DNA of 64,000 nt from Symbiodinium natans (taxonomy: Eukaryota; Sar; Dinophyceae; Suessiales; Symbiodiniaceae), in assembly GCA_905221605.1 (NCBI GenBank), contig CAJNDS010002182.1, positions 62,001 through 126,000 of the forward strand. The letters run 5' to 3'. Position numbers and translations under genes: made by a program. Positions 11,521 through 23,295 of the stretch are shown piece by piece. The notes under the pieces were generated by a model. The model made no database searches, had not been told where the DNA came from, and saw nothing but the letters and a program-made list of their open reading frames with translations. Position 1 is the first letter of the stretch. Every line of letters starts with the position of its first letter.

Positions 11521-13209
11521 AAGCATGCGCATGCGATTGGTGCGCATGCGGTTGCTGCGGCAAGATGATGTCAAACTCTGGCTGAATGGAAGAGCTGACG
11601 TCTTGAATCGAAACAAGGTGTAGCGTGCCCGAAAATTCGTGATCGACAAGCACTGCCCAGATACCTCCATTGCAGACGACTCGCAGTGGCGCCTAACTGC
11701 TTGCACCGGCGCCAATTCTGACGTTCTTCTTCGCGCAACGATGCTTCAGGTATTCTGTGGACGTAGGCAATGCTTTCCCAGTGCACGGGTGGCCCTTACC
11801 CACAGCTGCAGTCCCAGGGGCCGAATTGCCGGAGATCCTGTGGCCACGGCAATGTGATGACATCTTGAACAATCCTTTCCCGCAATGTGAGCTTGCTGCA
11901 AGCAATTCAGCTGAGGTCGCTGCCGCTCACGCAAGCTCGGGGACCCGCCAGCCTCGAGCGGCAGTGGACCGGCAACTTGGCGGTTGCCACTGACTGCAAC
12001 CACAAGGCCGATAGCCTGAAAATGCGTTGCCCCCTTCATGCACTGCCAGCGCTGTGAGCGAACAATCGACGTGAACACAGTTGCAGCTGGGCGCGGTACG
12101 GTGTAACTTCTCGCCGACATATTCAAAATAACAAAGAGAGTACAGGCCGCTGCAAGCCCCGTAGCACTCAAGCAGCCAGCGCAGGTCTCTGCAAGATGCC
12201 CTTCTCATCCTTTCTCAGCACACACTGCGGGTCTAGCTTGGGCGTCTGCGAACCTCAATCCTCATTATTGAAACCTAGGATATTTGCACTCCGAGGACCT
12301 GCAAGGGCACAAAGGCCTGGTGTGCTCACTCGCCGGCTTCCTGTTTATGCTCCCCCAGCCAAGGGAGAGGCTTGTCCTTGTCCTGTCTTTGGGGAAAGGA
12401 AAGCTAGATAAACAGGTTCTGTACATGCGCAAAAGCACGGGCATGGCCCAGCATGCGTGAGGAGAATTCGGATCAGTGCGGAGGCACCGCGGCTACGTGG
12501 ACACTATGTGAGCTGGCACGAGACATCGACCTGCCACCTCATCCACGCAACGTGGGCATTCTGTTCGTTTTGCAGGCCAATTTATGTCGTGGCGTGTGTC
12601 TTCATTCTGTCCACGATTGGCAGCGAGGACTGCCCTGCGCTACCACAAGGGACGCACAAGCTTGAACAGCTGTTTGTGGGGCACAAGATGCACGTGAGAG
12701 AAGAAAGCGGGCCTTGCACCTGTAGCCTACCCGCAGTTGCACAACGTTGCTGCAGCACATGGGTCGAGAAGAGGCTGCGACAAGCTGCTCGATTAACGCT
12801 CCCTCAGAAACCACGACGTAGAAGTGCGTTCCCTGAGCCAAGGCCACGATTTGCACTGGCGCTGCAAACGCGCAGGCAACTGCAAGGCATGTAGAAAGCG
12901 GTGACACAGCTTGAGGACCGCCTTGCCTGTGGGGTCCTAACCCAGCTGAAGCCGTGCCGTCTGTAAGTTACCCATGGGCTCCGGGACCTCCTTGTCTCAG
13001 TCTGCGTCCGTGCCTTCAGCGCTCCGCATGCGTGGATGTACATCAACTCACGCAGGCGCCGCCCAGGGGAGGAGTGGCAAGAAAAGCACGTCCGCAATGA
13101 TGCGGCGGCTTGTGGTTGAGGACATCCCATCACTAACTTAGTGCCATATCCTTGTCCGGGAAACGGAACTCTGGATAAGTTGTTCACAACCCATGCTTAC
13201 AGGGGCAGC
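11521..13209. other. no recognisable gene
   Basis: Overlapping frames up to about 145 codons are present on both strands with no recognised domain, repeat or RNA. I see nothing supportable. Confidence 0.45.
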
Positions 13210-14500
13210 TTCCAAGCTCGACGGCAAAGGCGGCATGAACTTCGGAAAGGAAGCGAATGACACCGAGGACTTCTTGCATCTAACTGCTAACGAAGCCTCT
13301 GCTTAGGCTCTGCCCACTGCCGCACAACTCGAGTCCTCGACGGTGAAGTGGAAGCGCTGCAGCGTGTGGCAAAGGATGCAGATCACGGCGGGCGGGCAAC
13401 TGCAAGTACACGGCAACAACTGACGCCTTGTTAAGCCGACTAGCCGCTTGATGCTTCTGGTGTCCACTGTTGTTCCGTCACCCAGCGAGCATCAGCGAAC
13501 CAAGTGCCGCATCCTAGACCTCAAAGCCTACACGCAAAGGCGGCTTCGGCGCGAGTTTCGGAAAGGAACAGAATGACATGCAGGATTTCTTGCGTCCAAC
13601 TTCCGGCTTAGCCTGTGCTCAGGCCTTGCCCGTTGCCACGCAACTCGAATCCTCAATGGCGAAGTGGAAGTAGTGCAGCATGGTGCTGAAGATGTCGGTC
13701 ACTGGCACAGAACCTACACTGAGTAAACGGGCGCGATGCATCTGACTGACCCTTTGCGATTTGCATGCTCCAGTGCCTTACTGTGCTGAACAGTTCCGGG
13801 CAATTGTATGTGAGGAGAGCCTGAGACGACATGCCTTTGCAAAGCAATACGGCAATCAGCCATGTAACCCCCATGCAATATGTCGCGAAAGTGTTCAGCA
13901 TTAAGGAGCATGGCATTTTGCCAGTAGTAAGGCATAAATGTCAGCTGGGCGCCTCGAATGACAGTGAGTCAGTCAAACTTTCCAATAGTGGTGTCATGGT
14001 CAGGTCTGGCATCATGGCCATCCCAACTTCAGTTCTACCTCCGGCTCAGAATCTGGGCACTTGCACTTGCCGACATCAACAGGATGAACTTGTCCCCATC
14101 ACGCTGCGGATGGTGGACGCGATGGTGCTCTCGCATTAACCAGAACCAGAACCTGGACATCACTTTACACAATTGCAGCACTAGCTAAGACATCCAGAAT
14201 CTTCTCACGTGAAGCAATCAAACAGACCCTTCTCAACAAGAAAGCGATTAGTGGCCTTCATCCTGTCCCATCACATCAGCTGGCAATGGTCTCCAGACCA
14301 TGGCATCTGCCAGCACGCCCCCCGCCTGCGATGAGTGCTCGGTTTACAAATCGTGAACTATTCGAAGGAGATTAACTGTCCGTGCCGCACTCCAACACTG
14401 ATCTTGGGCGCCCCTGCTGAGTCCCGAGCCTCGAGCCTCGACAAATGGAGGCAGCGGAGATCACAAAAGAAAGATCTACCTGCTTCGAACCGAAAAGTCA
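13210..14500. repeat. dispersed repeat family B, copy 3, with internal tandem duplication
   Basis: The leading block occurs twice, at 13210-13393 and 13529-13707 (about 318 bases apart). Both have an AAAGGCGGC start, a TTCGGAAAGGAA block, a GACTTCTTGC or GATTTCTTGC block, and a GAAGTGGAAG block. From about 13840 it follows copies 1 and 2: CGGCAATCAGCCATGTAAC, a CATTTTGCCAGTAGT block, the CATCCCAACTT block near 14030 and the GACAAATGGAGGCAG block near 14440. No continuous frame is conserved. Confidence 0.7.
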
Positions 14501-15949
14501 CGCGATGAAGTGGAAGCCGCCCTCGCTAAGAAATGGCAGGACGTGCGCCATGAGGGATATGCTTTCCTGCAAGCTCCATAACCGGTACTTCAAGAACGTT
14601 CTATAAATGCTACTTAAGGAGCAAGCCAGATGCATGACGACCAGCAAAATACTCGACAGGCATCACACCGCAAGACCCCACTCCCACTCTACATGACTAG
14701 CTGACAAAACCGTGTGCTCGTTGAACTTTCATGTTGGCGGGCGCCCGTCGATGTTCGATAGCATTTCTACAGATACAGACCAAAAAGAGCCCGACAGTAG
14801 CACTTTAGGGTGGGCTGCTATCACTTCCCAAATAGAGGTACTAGGCTTACGAGGCATGCAACAGCAAGACCAGATGGGACCTACACAAGTTTTGTCCGAT
14901 GCCCAGATGATATGATAAACAAAACAAGACAACTGCCACTGGCAAGATGTTCTAGTCTCTGAGGCATGCAAAGCACTGAGGCCTACGAAAGGACAACAAC
15001 GATACACACTGACGAAACGACCTCGGTCAGCTTCGGAGCTCCACTGCAAGCTCTCTGCCATACCTAGATGCCCTTCAAATGCTCAGCACGCAACAGCTGC
15101 ACGATGCATACTTGTTTCGCACGCCCAGGGCAGTGTGCTTTCAGCACGTGTCACAGCAAAGTGCTCCCGAGTCGAAGGACATCACAGCATATGCGCAACG
15201 TCCCAGAGGCCTTGCGTCACTCATGCAGTCCAGACCCTCGCCAGACTTTCAAGCGTGTACTGAAATTCGCCGATGCAAGTGTGGACAACTTCCACACTTG
15301 CTGAAACGAGCCGTGTAGAATGGATGCATCCGCAGGCAGGGGCTGCACTTGCAAGCAGAATTGAGAAAGCACACCCATGGAACAACATGGCATTGAACAA
15401 TGGGAGCATCAGCAGGGGCAGCGGTCTGATTGCCGGCATCGCGCCGTCGCATGCGATCGCACGAGCAAGTGTCCTGGCCTAACGAGATGCGCCGAGGGCG
15501 TCAAGGCTGCGATGGCGGCTCAGCGGCACGCAGCTCGCTTCTGAGCCTTGCTGGAATCAGCTTTGTTCCAACAGAAATTCACACAAGTTCCACACCTCCC
15601 ACATTGCCTCAATGGTGTTCAAAGCGAATATGCCATGCGCTCATCTTTAAACGAGCAAGGACGCACAACGTGGAGGCTTTCATGAGCACTAGAACGGATT
15701 GTCCTAGCTGCACCATCCAGTGCTTCAAGTCAAAGGCAGCACGGCTGCAAGTATTGCTTGCGAGACGTAGCAGAGTTGATCTGCTTGGGAAAGCATGCCA
15801 TGATGCATGCGAAGCTTGAGCAGTCAGGCTATGTTGATGGAGGATTTCGCTCCGCTTGCCAGGGAGGCTTTGTGGAGATCAACTCATTGTCTAGGAAGCC
15901 AATGGCGGCCACACGCCGCCACTTAGCCGACGTCCTTAGCCGCTCCGCC
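14501..15949. other. no recognisable gene
   Basis: Short frames only, none with a recognised signature. A frame of 258 codons on the plus strand begins at 15758, but its centre is repeat family C, so it is most likely not a gene. Confidence 0.4.
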
Positions 15950-16215
15950 CTTTCTGTGCTAGGCCAAGCTGCGGCACCGCCGCTGCCTTCAGCAACGTCA
16001 AACGAATCAATAAGCCTGAAAGAATACGTGCACGCACCTCCAACTGCAATGGCGATTGCAGGAGTGCTGACCGGCCAGAGGCAAACAGCCCAGGCCTATC
16101 GTTCGAACTGCCCATGGAAGACAAGACGGCATGCGAATCAATCAGGCACACCTGTCTGTAGCACCTTGTCATCAGTCGGCACGTCCCGGTGCATCCGCGG
16201 ATACAACAAGCTTCC
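15950..16215. repeat. repeat family C, copy 1 (short)
   Basis: Matches 17045-17310 and 18130-18395, including the GCGGCACCGCCGCTGCCTTC block, the AACGAATCAATAAGCCTGAA block and the CAATCAGGCACACCTGTC block. The match starts and stops abruptly on both sides, so this is a truncated copy of the longer unit seen twice downstream. On the minus strand a frame ending in GRSALLQSPLQLEVRAR is kept in this and the next copy. Confidence 0.9.
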
Positions 16216-16939
16216 CCGGCCCAGGCAAGATACCATAGTCCCCGATCTGCACCGACTCAGACTACCTCCGCTCGCCTCAACCCGGAAAGGCTTGGCTGCG
16301 GGAACCTTGGTTTTGCTGCCAGCCCTCACTTTGCAAACCCTGCACCTCCTCCGCTATCGACATTTACAGCCAAGGTATGCCAAGGTGGTGCAAGACGAAT
16401 GGTCTGCTAGTGCTGCAATGACACGCGACCTATCTCTTCTTTTTGGCTTGGCCAATCGTGGGCACGCCCTGACGCCGAGCAGCAGAAGATCTGCTAGAAA
16501 GTTTGGGTGTGCTACGAAGTGCCGCACATCGTAAAGACTGCGAGTGACTCTTGGGCAATCAACAAACAGGCTGCCTGGCCCCTCCCCCGTGATCAGAGAC
16601 ATTAGGCCTGCGGGCGCAGAAAACACTTGCCCTCTGTGCCCCTTCCGAAAGCACTGCACTGCCTACCATCAGGTTGGCCCTGCACACTGGGCCCCATAAC
16701 TGTCAACCAACAGCTGTGTCGGACTTTGGAATGTATGCTCGACGAAAGTGCAAATGCAAAACTTGGCCGAATGAAGCCGACAGACTTGTTGGCATGCATC
16801 GCGAAGCCTCGCCTTTCGACAGCTCGCTTCAGGCCAATACCGCGGCGCAATTCCGTCAGAACATGGAGCTGAGTTCTGGCAACCGAGCGGGCTTTCGAGC
16901 GTAGCCCAGAAATGCGTTTGACCTCTGCGCTCAAAGCAT

Positions 16940-17690
16940 TGGTCAGTCAACTTGTCCTATCCTAAACTCAAAGGCAGCAAGCTGGGGTTTGTCAATTCAT
17001 AGTCAGCTAGCTTTTCCACCGCACGACGACACTGTGCGTCCTTCTGTGCTGCCAACCAGCGCTCTGGGCTGAGCTGCGGCACCGCCGCTGCCTTCAGGAA
17101 CGTCAAACGAATCAATAAGCCTGAAAGAAAACGTGCACGCACCTCCAACTGCAGTGGCGATTGCAAGAGTGCTGACCGGCCAGAGACAAACAGCCCAGGG
17201 CTATCGTTCGAACTGCCCATCGAAGACAAGTCGGCATGCGAATCAATCAGGCACACCTGTCTCCAGCACCTTGTCATCAGTCGGCACGTCTACCATTACC
17301 CGCTGCATCCACGGATACGGCAAGCTTGGCTGTCGCTGCTCTAGTTTCCGATACAAGACATGAGCAGCCCGCTGCTTGGGCTTGCCTTCCAGCGCAAGGT
17401 GGCTGCGGGAGCGACTTAGCTCTCGCGGGAGGTTGCTTGTGAGAAGCCGTACGTCATCATGCAGAAATGGCCTCCAACACCGATAGCTTCAACAGACGCC
17501 AAATGGCCCTGAGCGGAGGTGCCGCATGAGCCATGTTCATCCTCTCGTTGTGCTCTGCACAGCTTGAAGGCGGCAGTGCACGCTGAATACTAGACAGTTC
17601 GACTTCACCTCATGGGCCAGGCAGTGCAGCACACGGCTAGCAGACCGACAGCAGCCCAAGCTGACCCGCCCCTCCAAATCCAACAGCGCC
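16940..17690. repeat. repeat family C, copy 2
   Basis: This segment is nearly identical to 18053-18775 with an offset of 1084-1085 bases. On the minus strand it holds two frames that join with one frame change. The first is about 110 codons long (about 17588 down to 17258) and ends in DKVLETGVPD. The second (17277 down to 16957, 106 codons) begins MTRCWRQVCLIDSHADLSSM and contains PERWLAAQKDAQCRRAVEKL. I recognise no family with confidence. The last stretch is loosely reminiscent of the region before a retroelement integrase zinc finger, which is only a guess. Copies 2 and 3 together form a tandem-like duplication separated by about 360 bases of unique sequence. Confidence 0.9.
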
Positions 17691-17770
17691 AAATCCAACA
17701 GCGAGACTAGCTTATTAGCTCATGGCTCGCTCATAACTCATGGCTCGCTCAGAGCTCATGGCTCGTACAC
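17672..17770. repeat. short tandem repeats (CCAAATCCAACAGCG and CTCATGGCTCGCTCA)
   Basis: Two adjoining copies of CCAAATCCAACAGCG are followed by three to four imperfect copies of a 16-18 base unit containing CTCATGGCTCG. They sit exactly where family C copy 2 stops matching copy 3. Confidence 0.85.
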
Positions 17771-18052
17771 AGCTGCTTTGGAATGAAAATGTTAGGTGCT
17801 GCTTGTTGGGAAACGACCCATCATCGTTGCCTGTCCCTTGCAAACCTTATCGGGCTTTCTCATTCTTGATCGTAGAGCAGCAGTTGCAAAAGCGCGGCCC
17901 AACCTCATCGATAAACTCCATTCCTTGTCATAAGCCAATGCCCGTCCCAACCCCTTTTCCTAAGGGTGTGGCAAACCTTTCCGTCACCATGCGGGGTGTT
18001 TACCCTCCCCCTGTTCGGCTCCTCGCACTTCTGCAAGGCCATCGTACATGAG

Positions 18053-18775
18053 TCAGTCCACTTGGTAGGGACTTGTCAACTCATAGTCAGCTAGCTTTTC
18101 CACCGCACGACGACACTGTGCGTCCTTCTGTGCTGCCAGGCAACGCTCTGGGCTGAGCTGCGGCACCGCCGCTGCCTTCAGGAACATCAAACGAATCAAT
18201 AAGCCTGAAAGAAAACGTGCACGCACCTCCAACTGCAGTGGCGATTGCAGGAGTGCTGACCGGCCGGAGACAAAACAGCCCAGGCCTATCGTTCGAACTG
18301 CCCATCGAAGACAAGTCGGCATGCGAATCAATCAGGCACACCTGTCTCCAGCACCTTGTCATCAGTCGGCACGCCTACCATTACCCGCTGCATGCACGGA
18401 TACGGCAAGCTTGGCTGTCGCTGCTCTAGTTTCCGATACAAGACATGAGCAGCCCGCTGCTTGGGCTTGCCTTCCAGCGCAAGGTGGCTGCGGGAGCGAC
18501 TTAGCTCTCGCGGGAGGTTGCTTGTGAGAAGCCGTACGTCATCATGCAGAAATGGCCTCCAACGCCGATAGCTTCAACAGCCGCCAAATGGCCCTGAGCG
18601 GAGGTGCCGCATGAGCCATGTTCATCCTCTCGTTGTGCTCTGCACAGCTTGAAGGCAGCAGTGCATGCTGAATGCTAGACAGTTCGACTTCACCTCATGC
18701 GCCAGGCAGTGCAGCACACGGCTAGCAGACCGACAGCAGCCCAAGCCGACACGCCCCAGCGAGACTGCTCATGAC
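18053..18775. repeat. repeat family C, copy 3
   Basis: Second full copy of the unit at 16940-17690, in the same orientation. A single extra A in the run near 18272 breaks the minus-strand frame that stays open in copies 1 and 2. Apart from that and a few substitutions the two copies are close to identical, which implies a fairly recent duplication. Confidence 0.9.
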
Positions 18776-21700
18776 TTGAACAAGAACTCAACAGCTCATA
18801 GATGGCTCCCTTGTGGCAGCTTGTCGCTTTCATTAGCCTCCCGCCGCCTTGCCAAGGCTTGATTGCCTTGGCACAAGAAGCCGGAAACATGTACGCGTAC
18901 TACGGGGAACAGCCGCAGGCATTCCAATTGGTAGACAGGCGGCTGCCATGCTGTAGAAGTTTCGAGGCTGAATAACAAGGCAGTTCCCCCTAAAGAGGTG
19001 ACCACTGCACTCGACCACGGGCACGTCATACTGGTAGAGCATTATGTTGGCACAACGGGGCCTCCTACCCGAGGCCTTGTCGAGGTATAACTGTATAACT
19101 TCCTGCTACAGTGGATGGGCCCGAGCCTCGGGCTCGACTAGTTCGATACTTCCACATATGGAAAATGCAACCAAACAAATGCCAATAGCACACGGGCACA
19201 GGGATAAACCACGTTTGCGAGAAAACCCTGTGCCGCGGGAAGAGTGCGACCCGATGTGTTGATTGAGGCGCGCGAAACACTTAGTATTGGCACGCCGAGA
19301 TTGCTTAGGAGCCTCAGCCATGGAAAGAAACAAGAGAGGACCGGCCGTAGCTGCACGTGGCCCGGACTGAAGGCCATATGGCAGCGTGGGGTTTAGGGAG
19401 CCAGCTGTACGGGGCTCTAGTGGGACGTGCATGTGTACGCGGCAACGCCTGACTTACCCAAGCGGAGGCAGCGGAGCTAACCCTCCAGGCAGTCAAGCTG
19501 CCCAGTGCCGGCACTCAAGACCGCCGAGTCCACCTCACTGTGCAGAGCATGGCCATGCGGTGCAACCGCATCGCCATGCACAATCGCATCGCCACAGAAT
19601 GCAGGCGAGGGCCTTCCCAAAAACTCATGGCAGACGTGAACACAGACATGCTGTAGGTTGTTCAACCACATTTGGGAGAAAGCCCTGTGGAAGACTTGGC
19701 GGTGCCGTCATGCAGAGCACGCCCAACAAATAGCGAGCTTACACCGAAAGACCCACAGCATGGCAACTGTTTGGCCAATTGGCGTTGAGCATGCCCGCTC
19801 AAACCATCATCATGGATACGGTCGGGTAGACAACAAGGAGCCTGAGCGCGGGTAAGGACGGCAAGCGCACCCGGGCGAGGGTACGGGCAGGCATGTGCGC
19901 GCGTGTGGAAGTCTGGGTTGGGCAGGGGCCTCACAACCCCCTTGCCATTGTCGGAGCCTCGGAAGGGTGGTTGTCATGGGCTAAGGCTAAGGCCCAAAGC
20001 TGCGTGCGCAGACAGGGGCGCAGTATCCGCAGCAGCGGTGATCTGGCGGCACCATCTCGCAACCACATGCGCACATGTCTGTATATTCTCATGGCACGAA
20101 AGCCCCGAGCTTAAGCCTTTGCTTCTTCCTCCAAAAAACTACCAGGATGTCAAGAAGAGCACACTTTAACTAGGTGGGGTGCTTATGGCCCAAACTCTCA
20201 ATCGAACTGCCTATGTTGCCATGCTCCGGCGACCCCAAGTCCGACTTGCCAACTTCAAGCTTGCCGTCTTCGACAAAGGAGAAGCAGAGAGCAGCTGCAG
20301 AGTTTGGTCTGCAGCGGATGTGTGCCAGGGCTTCTCCGTACTGAGCCTCACGAAGTTCGCAACATACGCGGCGAGAAGGCCCGGCGTTGGCATTGAGGAA
20401 AGTAATTCAGCCTGCGAACACGCTCTGGCCGCAAATGGCACGGCAGGACTGCGGCACGAAGACACAAGCGCGACAAGCGCGAAGCAGACGAAGTGATGGG
20501 CACAGGCAATCGGTCAGAGGACAGCAACTCTTGGAGCCCAAATGATCCCACCACAGTTGCTATTGACGCGACGTCCTCAAGACCTTTCAGCCTGCCCGAT
20601 TTGCTTTACAGCACGCAGAAAGTGCTCGTGCTGACATGCTTCAGCCTGCGCCGCATTGCATGTTGTTTTCTCAAGACTGCAGGGGTCTGCGGGGTACTCC
20701 GGCTTGCAGAAACAAGCCACAAAGCCTGTACCTTGTCTGTGTCTTTGCGCCATGCCAGTGACGACCCAGCGTGCAAGCGGCGCACTCGATCACGACACCG
20801 ACGTGTCGAAGATTGAAAACCAGAAGTCGTCGAACTCGGACTTGACTGGGTGGCAAGCAGTGCCTGAAAGCACGTGAGCGTCTCCACATGCGGGAACCAG
20901 GGCAGCAAAGGCATCTCATCGTGCAGATGCTTGAAGGAACGGCTTGAACGCCATGCGAGCATGACACGCAGGATTGGTTAGCGGAATCAAGCCCGGCAAG
21001 CAGCTACAGCTGCATGTAGTTTTTGGATGCTTGTGGCGTAAGAAACGACGAAGGATTCGAGCAAACTCAGCACCTGGTTGGAGCAACGTCATACGCAGGC
21101 AGCGCCAATGTGGCCCAGGATGCCACTCGATGGACCAAGGCTGGCAAGTTTGGCAACATATTTTTCCAGCCAGTATCTTCCGCACACAAACTGACCGTAA
21201 CTCCTTCAGTTGAAACCTCCTGGCATGAAGTGTCGTTGTGCCCATGCGGAACACGCGGATCATGTCAGTTCGAGACGCATATGGCTCATTTGCCCGAGAA
21301 GGTCCACATTCGGACTGAGCATGGTCGAGTGCGAAATCCCCTTGCAAATCCGTCCTGCTGTGCTTCATCGTGTGACAACTCATCCCTACTCCATACCCAC
21401 TTCTGCAGGAAGCGCGTCAGGGATCTGCATGTCCAGCTAAGAGGACATCTGAAAAGGCAAAGTAGGGTGGGATACTTCTTGCGTCCGCATCTTGGAACTA
21501 CGCCGATTTGCCGCTAGAGGCCCGCCTCAGTGGAAGGAACCGCTTGCCAGCAGACACTGAGGAACGCTGCAAACTCCAATGGCCCTCAATGACTACCCTG
21601 TTCACAGCACGGATGCAGCATCCTCTTTGAATCGTGAGCAAACGGTCCCAGACAACGCACTGCGACAAAAGACTGCGCCCTTGCCACAAACTCAGGAGTC

Positions 21701-23233
21701 TACCTGAGTGTACCGCACAAACCAAAACATGCCGAAACTCAAAAAAGAACCCGGGAGCTCCGGAGGAGCAACTCCGGAGCGATGTAAGAAGATCCAAGAA
21801 GGTATAGTAAGTACAGTCAGTATAGTAGTAGTAGTAGAGTAGAATGAGTAGAAGTTGAAGCCGAATACGTTTATCCCTGAAGAGGCTGACAGGGCACGAT
21901 CTCAGGCCGCGCACGCAGGGGGCACCACGGCAACAGGCTGCTGTCAGGAAATGCTACAGAAACGGCTTCAATGCTGCCGGCTTGGACAGCACCTTCGCCC
22001 CACATCAGAAGAATCTGCCCGAACGTGTACCACTGCTCGGCATGGGCAGATTGCAAGCATAAGTGAACTATAAGTAAGCTTCAGCACTTCCCTTTGTTGC
22101 AACAGGCCTCGTTGTCCAGCATCCCAGGCCCAGCACGAAACTCACAGCAAGGAGAGGAGACGTGCCGAAAAGGGGCATCCAAGGAGCCACCACTCAGCAT
22201 GTAAGGAGCGGAAGGAGGCCTATGAGGCCTACATGTTTCAATGTACACTCTCTCGTACCGAGTAACTAGTGTGAAGGTTGGGGTCCGGAGACCTCTCTCT
22301 CAGAATCCCGAAGCAGAAAAACGGCCTCCTCGTTAGGAAGACATGAAGGCATCCCGCTGCTGGGAGCCTCCTTCTGCACCGAACCACAACAAGAAAGCGT
22401 TCCCAGAACCCTGCGGCAAGAATGGTCGACGTCAGACCTGTCCGGTCAACTCGCCATAGAGCCAACAAAATGGAGTTCGTTAAGCAAGTGTCCGCCACGC
22501 CAACTGTGCCGTGCAGGATCATCTGGGTGGAAGGTGGGGACGAGCAGAGGTCTTCGAACTCAAAGGGCTTTGTTAAGGCTCTTTTTTAGCATCCGAACAT
22601 CAGCTGACATTCGAAGCCTTACGGACTTGCGCGCGCACCAGCGAAGCATCTGCCGCATATCGTGAGAAAGGTCTGTGACACGTCTCCTACTTCTTCCGCG
22701 CAGAGAAGTACAACGGCTACCTAACTGACCTGAGGAGTTGTCGGAACTCCTCGAACCTCGAACCTGAGCTCGAGATGCTAGTGCAGCAAAGCGCCGGGTC
22801 CTCTTCACTGGTGCACCAGCTCTGCTCTGCTTCCCGAGTATCGCATTCGCAGCTAGTCCGGCCTCTTCAAATAAGCTCGTAAGCTAATACCATGGCCGTG
22901 CTGAGGGCGCATGCTGGGCGACATCACGCAAAGTCGTGCACAGACTCTTCTACGCCTTTCTCACACGCACATCAAATGTGGAACAGGCTATGCCAGTAAC
23001 CGACATCCAGTAAATCTAGTCAGTGCTGGCACCCTGCGCCAAATCAGCAAGAACATCTAACGGAAGCCCTTAGTTGTTGGGGTTTAAAATGTATGTAGCA
23101 GAGACAATACAGGCGGGAGCTGGACCGCAGCATGTGCGAAGTATCCAGAGGTCCGCGAAGGCCAGACTTCCATCTTCACAGCTCACCTGTGATGCTCCCA
23201 TGCCAATAGCACCAGACAGCTCCCTGCTCTAAG
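18776..23233. other. no recognisable gene; TAG-rich microsatellite near 21.8 kb
   Basis: Numerous short frames occur on both strands, up to 164 codons at 21023-21517, with no recognised domain. At 21795-21855 a degenerate GTATAGTAAGTA/(TAG)n tract is present. I see nothing else. Confidence 0.4.
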
Positions 23234-23295
23234 AGGGCTTAGGGTTGAAGGGTTTAGGACGTTTTGGATTTAGGGTTTAGGAAGTTTAGGGTTGC
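23234..23295. repeat. degenerate telomere-like TTTAGGG tract (interstitial)
   Basis: At least five imperfect TTAGGG/TTTAGG units occur in about 60 bases, including GGATTTAGGGTTTAGG and AGTTTAGGGTT. TTTAGGG is the Arabidopsis-type telomere repeat, also reported in dinoflagellates. The tract is short and degenerate and is flanked by ordinary sequence, so it is interstitial and not a chromosome end. Confidence 0.6.

Noticed and set aside
15758-16534. 258-codon plus-strand frame as a gene
   Set aside because: Its centre is repeat family C, whose other copies do not keep this frame over its full length. The minus-strand frame is the better conserved one.
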